A stretch of 64,000 nt of DNA from Afipia felis ATCC 53690 (GTDB lineage: Bacteria > Pseudomonadota > Alphaproteobacteria > Rhizobiales > Xanthobacteraceae). The position numbers and the translations under genes are program-made. The notes under the pieces are model-generated. The model ran no database searches, was not told where the DNA came from, and saw only the letters and a list, made by a program, of their open reading frames with translations. The stretch lies in contig NZ_KB375270.1 of the NCBI RefSeq assembly GCF_000314735.2, positions 682,001 through 746,000 of the forward strand, written 5' to 3'. This document shows, piece after piece, positions 30,804 through 39,646 of this stretch (position 1 is its first letter; each line of letters opens with the position of its first letter).

Positions 30804-31244
30804 TTAGCCGGTGGTGGGATACTTGAATTCAGGCGCTGCCTTGAGCGCTTCCTTCGTTGTGTTCATCGTCGCCTTCCACTTCTTGCTGGATTGGTCGTAC
30901 ATCACGTGCACCGAGGAAGGTGCAACGGCGACATAGTGTTCGCCCATGCCGAGGAAACCACCGACCGACAGGATCAGCGCCTGCACCTGATTGTCCTTGG
31001 TAATGGCGATGTCGGAAATCTCGCCGATCGATTCATTGTTCTGATTGTAGACGTTCAGGCCTTTCAGCTTGGATGTGAACATCTCGTCGCTGGAGACGCG
31101 CGCGAAGGTCGGCGCCGCGGATGGCGCGCTGCCGATTGTTGCTGCAGGCGCCGGCGATGTGGTCGCCGGGCTCATTGTGGATTGGGCGAATGCCGGTGTG
31201 GCGATCAATGCGGCAGTGAGACCAAGCAATACGGTTTTCTTCAT
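30804..31244 (-). CDS. Periplasmic PRC-barrel protein
   Basis: This 146-residue protein has a clean signal peptide (MKKTVLLGLTAALIATPAFA-Q), a Ser/Thr/Pro/Ala linker, and one PRC-barrel domain (about 60-120). The domain is recognised by SKLKGLNVYNQNNESIGEISDI, given as about residues 58-79, and by IAITKDNQVQALILSVGGFLGMGEHYVAV, given as about 80-108. ATG 31244 is preceded by GAGGAGG. Secreted PRC-barrel proteins of this type are common in rhizobia and often stress-induced; the ligand is unknown. It may be cotranscribed from its own promoter, upstream of nothing else on this strand before the convergent mfd end. Confidence 0.82.
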   Translation of the reverse strand: MKKTVLLGLTAALIATPAFAQSTMSPATTSPAPAATIGSAPSAAPTFARVSSDEMFTSKLKGLNVYNQNNESIGEISDIAITKDNQVQALILSVGGFLGMGEHYVAVAPSSVHVMYDQSSKKWKATMNTTKEALKAAPEFKYPTTG

Positions 31245-31320
31245 GGACAACCTCCTCAATTGGATTGATGGAGGCCCAATGCTGAAGAGTTGTGTTCGTT
31301 CCGCGCGGAAATCCGTGCTG

Positions 31321-32562
31321 CTATGACGCGGCTTGTGCCTCGGACAAATGCAGACGCGCGAGCAGCGACGATTCGGAATCATTCGGCAGAAGTGAAGTCA
31401 CGGCGACGTCGGATGTCAGCTTGCCGTTCGGCTTCGGTCCGACAACGGTTTGCTTGAGGACGCTGGCGAGACGGCGCGCGATGGAACGGCCATCGATGCT
31501 GCTGGTTCCTGCAAACACGACGACAATGGTTCCGTCACTTTGCAGTGTTCCGAAATCCATACGCCGCATCAATTGGCCGATGATGCGGGCAGCATCGAAC
31601 CGCGAACGGTCGTTGTTCGTGGAGAGCGTGAAGCTCGCGACCGAGAGGCCTGCGCCCTGTGCGTGAGAGTCCGCGATCAGGCGCGACAGGTCGCGACTGA
31701 AGGCCGTTTCGGTGAGAAGTCCAGTGCGCGGATCGAGCAGGCCGCCGGCCTCGATCGAACGCGAGGCTCGTTCGAGCCGCGCCTCGAATGCCTTCTGCCG
31801 GATTAGCGGAGCTGCAATCGCGACAGTGCCCGCGGCGTCCGTCGCGCCTGCCTCGAGATTGGGCAGATCGTAGGGATGGAGCGACAATGGCACGCCTGAG
31901 ACGATCACCGGCAGATTGCGATGACGCGAATCCTCCGACAGCACCTGCAGAAAAGCTTCTACCACGCGCTGCGTGAAACCGCCGCCGATCACGATGCCGT
32001 CGAGCGTGCGTGCGTTGAGATGTTTGGCGGCCTGTTCGATGCTGAGCGCGCCGACGATGCCCATCCGCTCGCCGAGCGCAACGGAAAGCGCGGGAAACGA
32101 GCCGCCGCGTCCGGCGAGCAGTACGGTCGCATCCTGCAGCGGATCGTCGGTCGGCATCTGCAATTCGGTGAGCCTCGTATCGCGCGCCCGTCGCAGCACG
32201 GTTGCGTGCAAAGCACGCAGCCGCAGCGCGGCGTTCAGGCGCACGGCGAGTCGCCGCGCGCCGCGGCCGCCAATCTCGGTCAGCGGGAGCGCGTTGTGAG
32301 GCAGAGGCGTGCTCCCCGGATCGATCGCGATCAGCGGCACATAGGGACTTAGGGTTTCGACGCGGCGGCCGATGTCCTCGAGCGCAGCGGGCTCGTACGG
32401 CCCTGCGACGATCACCGCGCACGGTTTCACCCGTGTAATCGCAGCTGCAGCCTCCCGCCAGGTGCTGTCGACGGCGGGAAAGATCTTCGCCTCCAATAGC
32501 GCCTTGTGGAGCGGCGCATATGTTTCGTTGGAGACGACGACGATGGGGCCGGACTGGGACAT
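31321..32562 (-). CDS. Response-type protein with a degenerate GGDEF domain
   Basis: The 413-residue cytoplasmic protein resembles PleD-like architecture: two receiver-like alpha/beta halves (about 1-120, VVVSNETYAPLHKALLEA; and about 145-260, ATVLLAGRGGSF) followed by a GGDEF-like domain (about 285-410). The domain opens with DPRTGLLTETAFSRDL, the usual D-x-L-T-G-L-x-N-R-x-x-F entry. Where GGDEF should appear the sequence reads LQSDGTIVVVFAGT, so the catalytic signature is lost and diguanylate cyclase activity is unlikely. The receiver halves also lack an obvious phospho-acceptor aspartate set. It may bind c-di-GMP/GTP or act as a scaffold. Confidence 0.7.
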   Translation of the reverse strand: MSQSGPIVVVSNETYAPLHKALLEAKIFPAVDSTWREAAAAITRVKPCAVIVAGPYEPAALEDIGRRVETLSPYVPLIAIDPGSTPLPHNALPLTEIGGRGARRLAVRLNAALRLRALHATVLRRARDTRLTELQMPTDDPLQDATVLLAGRGGSFPALSVALGERMGIVGALSIEQAAKHLNARTLDGIVIGGGFTQRVVEAFLQVLSEDSRHRNLPVIVSGVPLSLHPYDLPNLEAGATDAAGTVAIAAPLIRQKAFEARLERASRSIEAGGLLDPRTGLLTETAFSRDLSRLIADSHAQGAGLSVASFTLSTNNDRSRFDAARIIGQLMRRMDFGTLQSDGTIVVVFAGTSSIDGRSIARRLASVLKQTVVGPKPNGKLTSDVAVTSLLPNDSESSLLARLHLSEAQAAS

Positions 32563-32587
32563 CTTTGACTCAAGGTTACAAACGCAA

Positions 32588-32607
32588 CCGCATCCTACCG
32601 GATGCGG
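32588..32607 (-). terminator. Second hairpin after the AMP-ligase-like gene
   Basis: CCGCATCC-TACC-GGATGCGG is a perfect 8-bp stem with a 4-nt loop. On the minus strand it is followed by a weak T-containing stretch. It could back up the terminator at 32647-32669 or lie in the leader of the next gene, whose start is at 32562. Confidence 0.45.
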
Positions 32608-32646
32608 CCTTAATGCGCCGTCAACGTCGGTCACTATGAATTCCAA

Positions 32647-32669
32647 AAGCGTAATGAATTCTTACGCTT
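32647..32669 (-). terminator. Terminator overlapping the stop of the AMP-ligase-like gene
   Basis: On the minus strand AAGCGTAA-GAATTCA-TTACGCTT makes an 8-bp perfect stem continuing into TTTTGG. The TAA stop codon of the upstream gene lies inside the left arm, so translation termination and hairpin formation overlap. Confidence 0.6.
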
Positions 32670-34173
32670 GTCGCTCACGCTGGCGGAAAGCTTCCGTCAT
32701 CAGCGGGTTAAGCCCCAGTTCCGCCAGAGCGCCACGGGCGCGTGCGTTCTCGCTGGAGCGTCCGGCGAGGCGGAAGCCGTTCATCGGATCGGGCAAGGCC
32801 ATCATCACCGTTCCGGGGGCTAGCCTGCGCGCCCATTGCTCGAGATCGTCCTCTCGGAAGCGATAGCCTCCGACATTGGCGATGCCTGCTGGCGTTCCGG
32901 TCAGCGTAATCTGACCGTTCTGGCCTTCGCGCTTGGCGGGATAGCCGGTGTCGACATAATCGACGCTGGGTTCGGCCGTCATCAAGGACGCATCGGCCTT
33001 TGGCAGTGGACGATAGGCCGCGAGCGTCACCATCGGTCCGCGCAGGCCGAGCGTGCCTTTCGGCGTAAGCAGTAGTTCGCCAGCGCGGGCGGCGTCATGA
33101 TGGGTGAGCGTCACCGGAGCGGCTGCGCCGTCGTTCTGACGGTTGAGCGCGAACAGCCCCATTTCCGCGAACAGATAGACATCCGTAAGCGCTGCCGATT
33201 TGGCTTTCCAGTCCGGACTTGCCGCGACGCGCTCCGGCGTCCGCCAGAGTCCGATGACATGACGCAGCGACGGCTGCGCGTCGATGGCGGAGGATTCCGA
33301 CATCCGCAATGCGAGTTCGGCGGGCGCGATCAGCGTATCGCAATTACCCGCGCGGATCTGGTCAGCCAGCACCTGCGGATCGAAAGGATGGTGCAGGTGC
33401 AGCGACCCGCCGCTCAACAGCCACAGCACGATGGAGGACGTGAGCCCGGCAAACGAGGAGAGCAGCGCCGTCGAGACGATCTGCGCTGCGGATGGCAAGG
33501 CGCTTTCCATGTAGATGGCAAGCCCGCCCGCGATCAGGTTCACGTGGCTGCGCGGCACCGCGATCATGCCGCTCCGGGTGATGTCAAACGACGCGATGGC
33601 GGCCTTGCGCGCGTTGATCGACAGATTGGGCGCGAAGGATTCACGTTGTCGCCAGTCGAGCGGTGTCATGCCGTCGGGCAGCGTTTCGCCGAAACCCATC
33701 ACGTGCCGGATCGAAAACGCCTCGGCGGCGGCGTTCATCGCAAGGTCGGCATGGTCAATCAGTTCGATGCGTCCCGAAGTGATGATGGCGCGCGCGCCAA
33801 CGCGATTCAGAGCCTCGGCAAGCTCCGCCTGCCGCCAGAGTTGCGGCAGCAGCGCCACTACGAGGCCCGCCCGCCATGCAGCAAGCAGCGTCAGCGGAAA
33901 TTCGACGGTATTCGGCAGTTGCACCGCGACGATGGAGCCGGCCGGAAGGCCCGCACGGATGAACTGAGAGGATAGCGAGGCGACGGCGACTTCGGCTTGC
34001 GCGTAAGTCAGTTCGACCGGGTCTTCTCCGGTGATACGGCGCTTGTTCGGCGGATCGCACAGCGCGAGTGCATCCGGCGTGCGTTCAGCCGTGCGCGAGA
34101 ACAGGTCGTACAGCGTCGGGGACCTGTCCGGCATCGATACGCTGCTGTCGGGAGTGTCCGTCGCGTCGGTCAC
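32662..34173 (-). CDS. Divergent AMP-dependent synthetase/ligase-like protein
   Basis: The 503-residue protein has the ANL-superfamily outline: LYDLFSRTAERTPDALAL, LTYAQAEVAVASLSSQFIRAGL given as about residues 60-80, GSIVAVQLPNTVEFPLTLLAAWRAG as about 82-106, and a late VDTGYPAKREGQNGQI (A8-like hinge). The ATP-binding P-loop, normally TSGTTG-x-PK, reads DITRSGMIAVPRSH, losing the Ser/Thr/Gly-rich loop and the lysine. The C-terminal catalytic lysine also seems absent. Adenylation is therefore doubtful. GTG at 34173 overlaps the TGA of the upstream gene as GTGA; ATG at 34134 is an alternative. The substrate is unknown. Confidence 0.72.
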   Translation of the reverse strand: MTDATDTPDSSVSMPDRSPTLYDLFSRTAERTPDALALCDPPNKRRITGEDPVELTYAQAEVAVASLSSQFIRAGLPAGSIVAVQLPNTVEFPLTLLAAWRAGLVVALLPQLWRQAELAEALNRVGARAIITSGRIELIDHADLAMNAAAEAFSIRHVMGFGETLPDGMTPLDWRQRESFAPNLSINARKAAIASFDITRSGMIAVPRSHVNLIAGGLAIYMESALPSAAQIVSTALLSSFAGLTSSIVLWLLSGGSLHLHHPFDPQVLADQIRAGNCDTLIAPAELALRMSESSAIDAQPSLRHVIGLWRTPERVAASPDWKAKSAALTDVYLFAEMGLFALNRQNDGAAAPVTLTHHDAARAGELLLTPKGTLGLRGPMVTLAAYRPLPKADASLMTAEPSVDYVDTGYPAKREGQNGQITLTGTPAGIANVGGYRFREDDLEQWARRLAPGTVMMALPDPMNGFRLAGRSSENARARGALAELGLNPLMTEAFRQRERQA

Positions 34174-35990
34174 GGAGTCTGTTTCTGCGAGTTGAACCAC
34201 CACGTCTCCGGAAGATAGCCGGAAAGCGCAGCACGGGGAGGGGATTTTATACGATTCCAGCGCGCGATCCATTGCGCCGGCGCGTTGTACAACGGAATCG
34301 CATAGGCCCCGGACATTAGGACGCGGTCGAGCGCGCGGACCGCATAGACGAAATCGGGACGATCCCGGGCCTCCAGCATGGCGTTGATGGTTGCGTCGAT
34401 CGCCGGGTCGCGAGCGCCCATGTAATTTCGGGTGCCGGGGGTATCGGCGGCCTGCGAGCCCCAATAGAAGGCCTGCTCGTTGCCGGGCGACAGCGATTGG
34501 TCCCAGCGGTTCTGGATCATGTCGAAATCGTAGGCGAGGCGGCGCTGGTCAAATTGCACGGCATCGACCACCCGGACAGACACTTCTATGCCGGCGCGTT
34601 TGAGGTCGCGGGCGTAGGCGAGCGCGATCCGCTCCTGATCGCGGGTGCTGACCAGGATTTCGAACGTCAGCGGTTCGCCGGTTTTGCGGTCACGCAGGTG
34701 CGTGCCCTTGAACTCATAACCGGCCTGCTCCAGCAGCGTGATCGCGGCGCGCAGCGTCGTGCGGTCGCGCCCGGAGCCGTCGCTCACCGGCAGATGGTAG
34801 CGGCCGTCCATGATATCGGGCGGGATGCTTGCGGCGTAGGGCGCGAGCAATTGCTTTTCGCGGGCGGAAGCGGGACGGCTTTCCGCCGACAATTCCGAAC
34901 CCGCGAAATAGCTCGGCGAGCGGCTGTACAGGCCAAAGAAGTAATTGCGGTTGATCCATTCGAAATCGAACAGCAGCGTCAGCGCCTGCCGGACCCGAAT
35001 GTCGGCGAATACTGCACGGCGTGTGTTGAACACCAGAAATTCCGACGGACGCGGCGTGCCGGTCCTGATCGTGTCGCGGATCACCTCACCAGCGCGGGCG
35101 GCCGGGAAGTCGTAACCCTCGTGCCAGCGCAGCGGCTCGGTCTCGACGCGGAAATCGTACAGCCCGCGCTTGAAGGCTTCGAAAGCGCCGTTGGCCTCGC
35201 GGTAGAAGTCGAGCCGCACCTCGTCGAAATTCCACAGGCCCCGGTTCACCGGCAGGTCGCGGCCCCAATAGTCCGGGTTGCGGGTCAGGGTGACACTCGC
35301 GCCGGGCCGGACATCGGTGACGCGGTAGGGACCGGAGCCGAGCGGGGCACTCATCGAGGTGTCCTCGAAGGTGTCCACATTGACGGCCTTTTGCGAGAAC
35401 ACCGGCATCAGGCCGAGGATCAGGGGCAGCTCGCGGTCGGCCTCACCGCCGAAATCGAAACGGACGGTCTGCGCGTTGAGCGCCCGCGCATCCTTCACCT
35501 TGGAATAGTAGAGCCGGTGGTTGGGGCGGCCGTGATCGCGCATCAATTGCCAGGAGAACAGCACATCCTGCGCAGTAACCTGGGTGCCGTTCGAGAACCG
35601 CGCGGCCGGGTTGATGTGGAAGGCGACATAGCTGCGGGCGTCATCGGTATCGATGCGGTCGGCGAGCAAGCCGTAGAGCGAGAACGGCTCGTCGTTGTTG
35701 CGCGCCATCAGGCTTTCGACCACGTAGCCGCGGATTTGCTGCACCGCGATGCCCCTGACGATGAACGGGTTCAAGCTATCGAAGGTCCCGAGCAGCCCCC
35801 AGGTCAGGCGACCGCCTTTCGGAGCATTTGGATTGGCATAGGCAAGGTTCTTAAAGTCGTTTGGCAGCGCCGGCTTGCCGTGCATCGCAATCGAGGGCGA
35901 TGGTTCAGCGCGCCCGGCCGTGCCCGCGAGCACCGCTCCAAGAGCGACGGCAAGCGCCAACATCAGGCGTTGAAGCGCGAGGGCTTTCAT
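34170..35990 (-). CDS. ABC transporter peptide-binding protein (SBP family 5, YejA-like)
   Basis: This 606-residue periplasmic protein has a signal peptide (LQRLMLALAVALGAVLAGTAGRA). The family 5 solute-binding fold follows: IAMHGKPALPNDFKNLAYANP, given as about residues 34-54, then GTFDSLNPFIVRG, the RFSNGTQVTAQDVLFSW entry motif, GSGPYRVTDVRPG, and ALTLLFDFEWINRNYFFG. The Y-A-N-P-x-A-P-K-G-G start and W-I-N-R-x-x-F-F segment match YejA, the binding protein of the YejABEF microcin/oligopeptide importer. No permease or ATPase genes are adjacent; the partner gene is the AMP-ligase-like one, coupled by a GTGA overlap. ATG 35990 has GGGACTGGA before it. Confidence 0.85.
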   Translation of the reverse strand: MKALALQRLMLALAVALGAVLAGTAGRAEPSPSIAMHGKPALPNDFKNLAYANPNAPKGGRLTWGLLGTFDSLNPFIVRGIAVQQIRGYVVESLMARNNDEPFSLYGLLADRIDTDDARSYVAFHINPAARFSNGTQVTAQDVLFSWQLMRDHGRPNHRLYYSKVKDARALNAQTVRFDFGGEADRELPLILGLMPVFSQKAVNVDTFEDTSMSAPLGSGPYRVTDVRPGASVTLTRNPDYWGRDLPVNRGLWNFDEVRLDFYREANGAFEAFKRGLYDFRVETEPLRWHEGYDFPAARAGEVIRDTIRTGTPRPSEFLVFNTRRAVFADIRVRQALTLLFDFEWINRNYFFGLYSRSPSYFAGSELSAESRPASAREKQLLAPYAASIPPDIMDGRYHLPVSDGSGRDRTTLRAAITLLEQAGYEFKGTHLRDRKTGEPLTFEILVSTRDQERIALAYARDLKRAGIEVSVRVVDAVQFDQRRLAYDFDMIQNRWDQSLSPGNEQAFYWGSQAADTPGTRNYMGARDPAIDATINAMLEARDRPDFVYAVRALDRVLMSGAYAIPLYNAPAQWIARWNRIKSPPRAALSGYLPETWWFNSQKQTP

Positions 35991-36245
35991 TCCAGTCCCG
36001 GTTCCTTGCGATTCGCGGGCAACGTAAGACGCTACCATGAGGCATCCGGACGGTTTCCGGCATCGGGACAAAAACCCAAAAAATCATTGTCGGCATTGAT
36101 CTTTCCGCCTGCCGTTGTATGAAGGCGGGCGATTCCGATCAGTCGCGTGTGTTGTCACGCATCCGCCTCAATTGGCTCCGAGACAGCGCCTTCAGGCGAG
36201 GCTCTCGAACAGAGTGGCAGCGCTTAGTCAGAAAGGGTTTTCACT

Positions 36246-37010
36246 ATGAATTTCCGGAACTTGGCCGCGCAGGCCGCGCCGCGCGGACGGAGGTTCGCCG
36301 CAGCATTTTTGGCCGCCGCGGCCATGATCGCCCTGCCGGTGGCCGATGCAAGTGCTCAGGCCCAGCAGCCGCCCGCAAAGGGCAAGGCCGCGCCGAAAGC
36401 AGCTCCGAAGGCCGCCCCCGCCCAGCCGCAGCAGCCTGCGCAAGGTCAGCAGCAGGCGCCCGAGCAGCAGGTGCAGCTCATTTACGGTCAGTGGACTAAG
36501 TTCTGTCTCAAGGGTCAGGATGCCAACGCCAAGCAGGTGTGTTTCACCGGCAAGGACGGCCGCATCGAATCCGGCCAGCCTGTGATCGCCGCGGTCATTA
36601 TCGAGCCGGAAGGTGAGCCTAAGAAGATCCTGCGCGTGACGCTGCCGCTTGGCATGCAGCTCGCCTACGGCACCCGCATCGTCGTCGACAGCAACCCGCC
36701 GCTGCAGAGCCCCTACGTGATCTGCTTTGCCAACGGCTGTATGTCCGATTACGAGGTCACCCCCGATCTTCTGAACCACATGAAGAAGGGCCAGAACCTC
36801 GTCGTGCAGGCGATCAACTCCAACGGTGCGCCGCTGACGCTGCCGCTTCCGCTGGCCGAATTCGCCAAGGCCTATGACGGTCCTCCGACCGACCCGAAGG
36901 TGTTCGAGGAGAACCAGAAGAAGCTGCAGGACGAGTTGCAGAAGCGCGCGGCGGAAGCCCGCCAGCGCCTCGAGAGCCAGACCAACACGACCCCGCCGGC
37001 CAACAAGTAA
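36246..37010 (+). CDS. IalB-family (invasion-associated locus B) periplasmic protein
   Basis: The 254-residue secreted protein has a signal peptide (FAAAFLAAAAMIALPVADASA), a 40-residue Ala/Pro/Gln/Lys linker, and an IalB domain (about 78-215). The domain shows YGQWTKFCLKGQ, KQVCFTGKDGR, ILRVTLPLGMQLAYGTRI and YVICFANGCMSDYE, with four conserved cysteines likely forming disulphides. A Lys/Glu-rich helix (EENQKKLQDELQKRAAEAR) ends it. IalB was named for erythrocyte invasion in Bartonella, but the family is common in free-living rhizobia, where the role is unknown. It stands alone and has a strong terminator 24 bp downstream. Confidence 0.88.
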   Translation: MNFRNLAAQAAPRGRRFAAAFLAAAAMIALPVADASAQAQQPPAKGKAAPKAAPKAAPAQPQQPAQGQQQAPEQQVQLIYGQWTKFCLKGQDANAKQVCFTGKDGRIESGQPVIAAVIIEPEGEPKKILRVTLPLGMQLAYGTRIVVDSNPPLQSPYVICFANGCMSDYEVTPDLLNHMKKGQNLVVQAINSNGAPLTLPLPLAEFAKAYDGPPTDPKVFEENQKKLQDELQKRAAEARQRLESQTNTTPPANK

Positions 37011-37033
37011 ACGGCGCGGGACACTCCGAAACG

Positions 37034-37062
37034 AAAAAGCGCGCAGAAATGCGCGCTTTTTT
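37034..37062. terminator. Bidirectional intrinsic terminator (ialB-like / hspQ)
   Basis: AAAAAGCGCGCA-GAAA-TGCGCGCTTTTTT is a GC-rich stem with A/T-runs on both sides and a GAAA tetraloop. It lies between convergent genes, so it can serve both strands. Confidence 0.9.
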
Positions 37063-37092
37063 AATTGGCTGGATGGACGAGGCGGGGTGCGC

Positions 37093-37422
37093 CTAGTTCA
37101 GCGACAGATTGCGCTGGCGATATCCGCCGGCCTTGTCCTTGATGAAGATTTCCGACACCTGCGAATGACGGACCGGGTCGCCGGTCTCGTCCGGCAGCAG
37201 GTTCTGCTCCGAAACATAGGCGATGTATTCGGAGTCCGAGTTCTCTGCCAGCAGATGATAGAATGGCTGGTCCTTGTGCGGACGCATCTCCTCGGGGATA
37301 GACATCCACCACTCTTCGGTGTTGTTGAATTCGGCATCGATGTCGAAGATCACGCCCCGGAACGAAAGGGAGCGGTGACGGACGACCTGGCCGATCTGGA
37401 ATTTTGCGGTTCGCGCTTTCAT
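37093..37422 (-). CDS. hspQ: HspQ: heat-shock protein, YccV-like
   Basis: The 109-residue protein is a single YccV-like domain: AKFQIGQVVRHRSLSFRGVI (given as about residues 5-24), DIDAEFNNTEEWW, PFYHLLAENSD and YIAYVSEQNLLPD. In E. coli HspQ (originally a hemimethylated-DNA-binding protein that lowers DnaA levels) acts as a specificity factor for Lon protease. ATG 37422 matches the family start; an upstream in-frame extension of 17 residues has no support. It converges with the ialB-like gene and shares its terminator. Confidence 0.9.
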   Translation of the reverse strand: MKARTAKFQIGQVVRHRSLSFRGVIFDIDAEFNNTEEWWMSIPEEMRPHKDQPFYHLLAENSDSEYIAYVSEQNLLPDETGDPVRHSQVSEIFIKDKAGGYRQRNLSLN

Positions 37423-37493
37423 CGTGAGTCTGCGGTAAATCAGGATTGTGGCTGTTGCTTGGAGAAATGCCACAAATCGTGGCGTTCAAGGAA

Positions 37494-38687
37494 TCAGGCC
37501 GAACGCCTCCACCAGGGGGCGAGTCCTTCGCGCATGGCGAAACGGCGCAGCGGATCGGCGACATTGAGAAGATGAAGGCCGGCAGCGCGCATCATCTGCA
37601 CGGGCAGAAAGTCGCTGAGGAGCGAGCGGTTGGCAAAATCGATCACGGCGCTGCGGCTCGCGATATCGGCGCGGCGAGCCCGTGAATATTGCGCCATCAC
37701 GTGAGCCGAACCGAGGTCTTCGCCCGCCTGATGCGCGGTCGTGATGATCCGTACGAAATCGGCGGCGTCGCGCAATCCGAGATTAAGTCCTTGCGCACCA
37801 ATCGGCGGAAAGACGTGAGCAGCTTCGCCAAGCAGTGCGATGCGGTGCGCGGCGAGCGCTGCCGGACTTTGCACCGTCAGCGGGAAAACGTGACGCTCTC
37901 CCTCCGCGCGCATCTTGCCGAGGATCGAATGCGCCTGACGCTCGGCGCGCAGGCCAAGTTCGCCGTCGGACAGCGATTGCAGGCTTGCAGCCTCGTCCGG
38001 CGTCGTTACCCAGACAACGCTCGACCGCATGCCGGGCAGCGGCACGAAAACGCGCGGGCCATGCGGCGTATGAAATTCGGTCGAGATGTTGTCGTGAGGC
38101 CGGCTGTGCGCGGTATTGAAGGTGACGGCGGACTGGTCGAGCGTGCGCGTCCGCAGTTCGATCCCCGCGCTGCGGCGCGCCAGGGAGTTACGGCCATCGG
38201 CACCGCCGACGGTTGTTGCGCTTATGCGCGCGCCGTTGCCGGTCTCGATCTCCACAGCGGTCACGCCGCTCCGGATCGTGCTGGCGTCATCATCATAGCG
38301 CACGAGATTCGGCAATTCTGAAGCACGAGCCTCAAGCGCGGCGACGAGAATGCGGTTCTCGATATTGTAGCCGAAGGCTTCCTCTCCGATTTCCTCGGAC
38401 GACAGCCGGACCTCGGGCGCACGCACCAGCCGTCCGGTATCGTCGATCAGCCGCATCACCCGCAGCGCCGCCGCCTGCTGTTTGCAGCCGGACCAGATTT
38501 GCAGCGACGTCAGGAAATCGATCGAGCCGCCGAGCAGGGCGGTGGTGCGATTGTCGCCATAAGCCGCCTTGCGGGCGACAAGCGCCGTAGGGACGCCGTT
38601 CTGCGCAAGGCCAACCGCGGTGGCGAGGCCGACAGGACCGCCGCCGACAATGGCAACGGCGAATTGAGAGGTGCCGGGAGTATCCAT
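37494..38687 (-). CDS. UbiH/UbiF-family FAD monooxygenase (ubiquinone biosynthesis)
   Basis: The 397-residue flavoprotein hydroxylates a ring carbon during ubiquinone synthesis, at the inner face of the membrane. It has the N-terminal dinucleotide motif VAIVGGGPVGLATAVGLAQ, the middle motif GGADGRNSLARR, and the FAD-ribityl motif IALLGEAAHVFPPIGAQGLN, which includes the characteristic GQGLN-like segment (here GAQGLNLG). Length fits UbiH/UbiF/UbiL. Which carbon it hydroxylates cannot be told from sequence by eye; alphaproteobacteria often use UbiL or other broad-range members. It is divergent from pcs with about 100 bp between starts. Confidence 0.85.
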   Translation of the reverse strand: MDTPGTSQFAVAIVGGGPVGLATAVGLAQNGVPTALVARKAAYGDNRTTALLGGSIDFLTSLQIWSGCKQQAAALRVMRLIDDTGRLVRAPEVRLSSEEIGEEAFGYNIENRILVAALEARASELPNLVRYDDDASTIRSGVTAVEIETGNGARISATTVGGADGRNSLARRSAGIELRTRTLDQSAVTFNTAHSRPHDNISTEFHTPHGPRVFVPLPGMRSSVVWVTTPDEAASLQSLSDGELGLRAERQAHSILGKMRAEGERHVFPLTVQSPAALAAHRIALLGEAAHVFPPIGAQGLNLGLRDAADFVRIITTAHQAGEDLGSAHVMAQYSRARRADIASRSAVIDFANRSLLSDFLPVQMMRAAGLHLLNVADPLRRFAMREGLAPWWRRSA

Positions 38688-38786
38688 GCGGGAGCGATAA
38701 CAGCTTTTTCGGCATGGGTCGACGTCAGGCAGGACATCCGCCGAGCGCGAGAGTTGCAGTGCAAGCCTAACACAATCCTGTTAGTC

Positions 38787-39527
38787 ATGGGTTGGATGAC
38801 CGACTCGCGTGCCCCATCCCGCAGCCCTGACGCGTCCACGCGGGCGCGTGCGTTCGCCGTTCATCTTTTGACCGCCTCCGGAGCGGCGCTTGCCTTTCTG
38901 GCCTTGCTGGAAGCCGTCCGTGAACACTGGGCGATGATGTTCGTCTGGCTCGGCGCAGCACTTTTAGTCGATGGCATCGACGGACCGCTCGCGCGCCGCT
39001 TCGATGTCGTCGATGTGCTGCCGAACTGGTCCGGCGCAATTCTCGATCTCGTCGTCGATTTCCTCACCTATGTGTTCGTGCCGGCCTACGCGATCGTGGC
39101 GAGTAAATTGCTGCTGCCTCTGGCCGCGCCGCTGATCGGACTGGCCATTGTCATGTCGGGAGCACTTTACTTCGCCGACCTGCGGATGAAGACCGAGGAC
39201 AATCATTTCCGCGGCTTTCCCGCGCTATGGAATGCGGCAGCGTTCTATCTTCTGCTGCTCAAGCCGTCGCCCGTTGTCGCGACCGCCGTGCTTGCGGCAT
39301 TTGTCATTCTGACGTTCACTCCGTTTCATACTTTGCATCCGCTGCGCACGGCGCGGGGACGCCCGTTGACGCTGGTCTTGATCGGCGTCGGAGCCGTGTT
39401 GTCGATTTATACGATCGTCGCCGATTTCGACGTGCCGACGGTGGTGAAGATTGTGTTGTGCGCAATCGCCGGATACGTCCTGTTTTCTGATCTTGTCGTT
39501 CAAATCCGCCGCTGGATCAGACCATGA
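38787..39527 (+). CDS. pcs: Phosphatidylcholine synthase (Pcs)
   Basis: The 246-residue integral membrane enzyme condenses CDP-diacylglycerol with free choline to give phosphatidylcholine and CMP. About eight helices surround the CDP-alcohol phosphotransferase signature LLVDGIDGPLARRFDVVDVL, followed by NWSGAILDLVVDFLTYVFVPAY; together these give the D-G-x2-D-G-x2-A-R-x8-P-x2-G-x3-D-x3-D spacing of Pcs. Free choline use is a mark of rhizobia and related bacteria. ATG 38787 or 38796 may start it; neither has a strong ribosome site. The open frame runs further upstream but overlaps ubiH in antisense. Confidence 0.92.
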   Translation: MGWMTDSRAPSRSPDASTRARAFAVHLLTASGAALAFLALLEAVREHWAMMFVWLGAALLVDGIDGPLARRFDVVDVLPNWSGAILDLVVDFLTYVFVPAYAIVASKLLLPLAAPLIGLAIVMSGALYFADLRMKTEDNHFRGFPALWNAAAFYLLLLKPSPVVATAVLAAFVILTFTPFHTLHPLRTARGRPLTLVLIGVGAVLSIYTIVADFDVPTVVKIVLCAIAGYVLFSDLVVQIRRWIRP

Positions 39528-39646
39528 TGGGTCGTTGAGGTGCAACCCGAGTAAGCAAAAGGTGCACCGGCGGGCCGCCGATCCTCCACGTTGACATTTG
39601 CCGCCCGATGCATTTCCGTCTGCGCAAGTAGTGCAGGGAGAAAACG

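Noticed and set aside
34497..36122. 541-codon + strand frame opposite the peptide-binding protein gene
   Set aside because: Antisense artefact of GC-rich coding DNA; the SBP on the minus strand has a signal peptide and family motifs.
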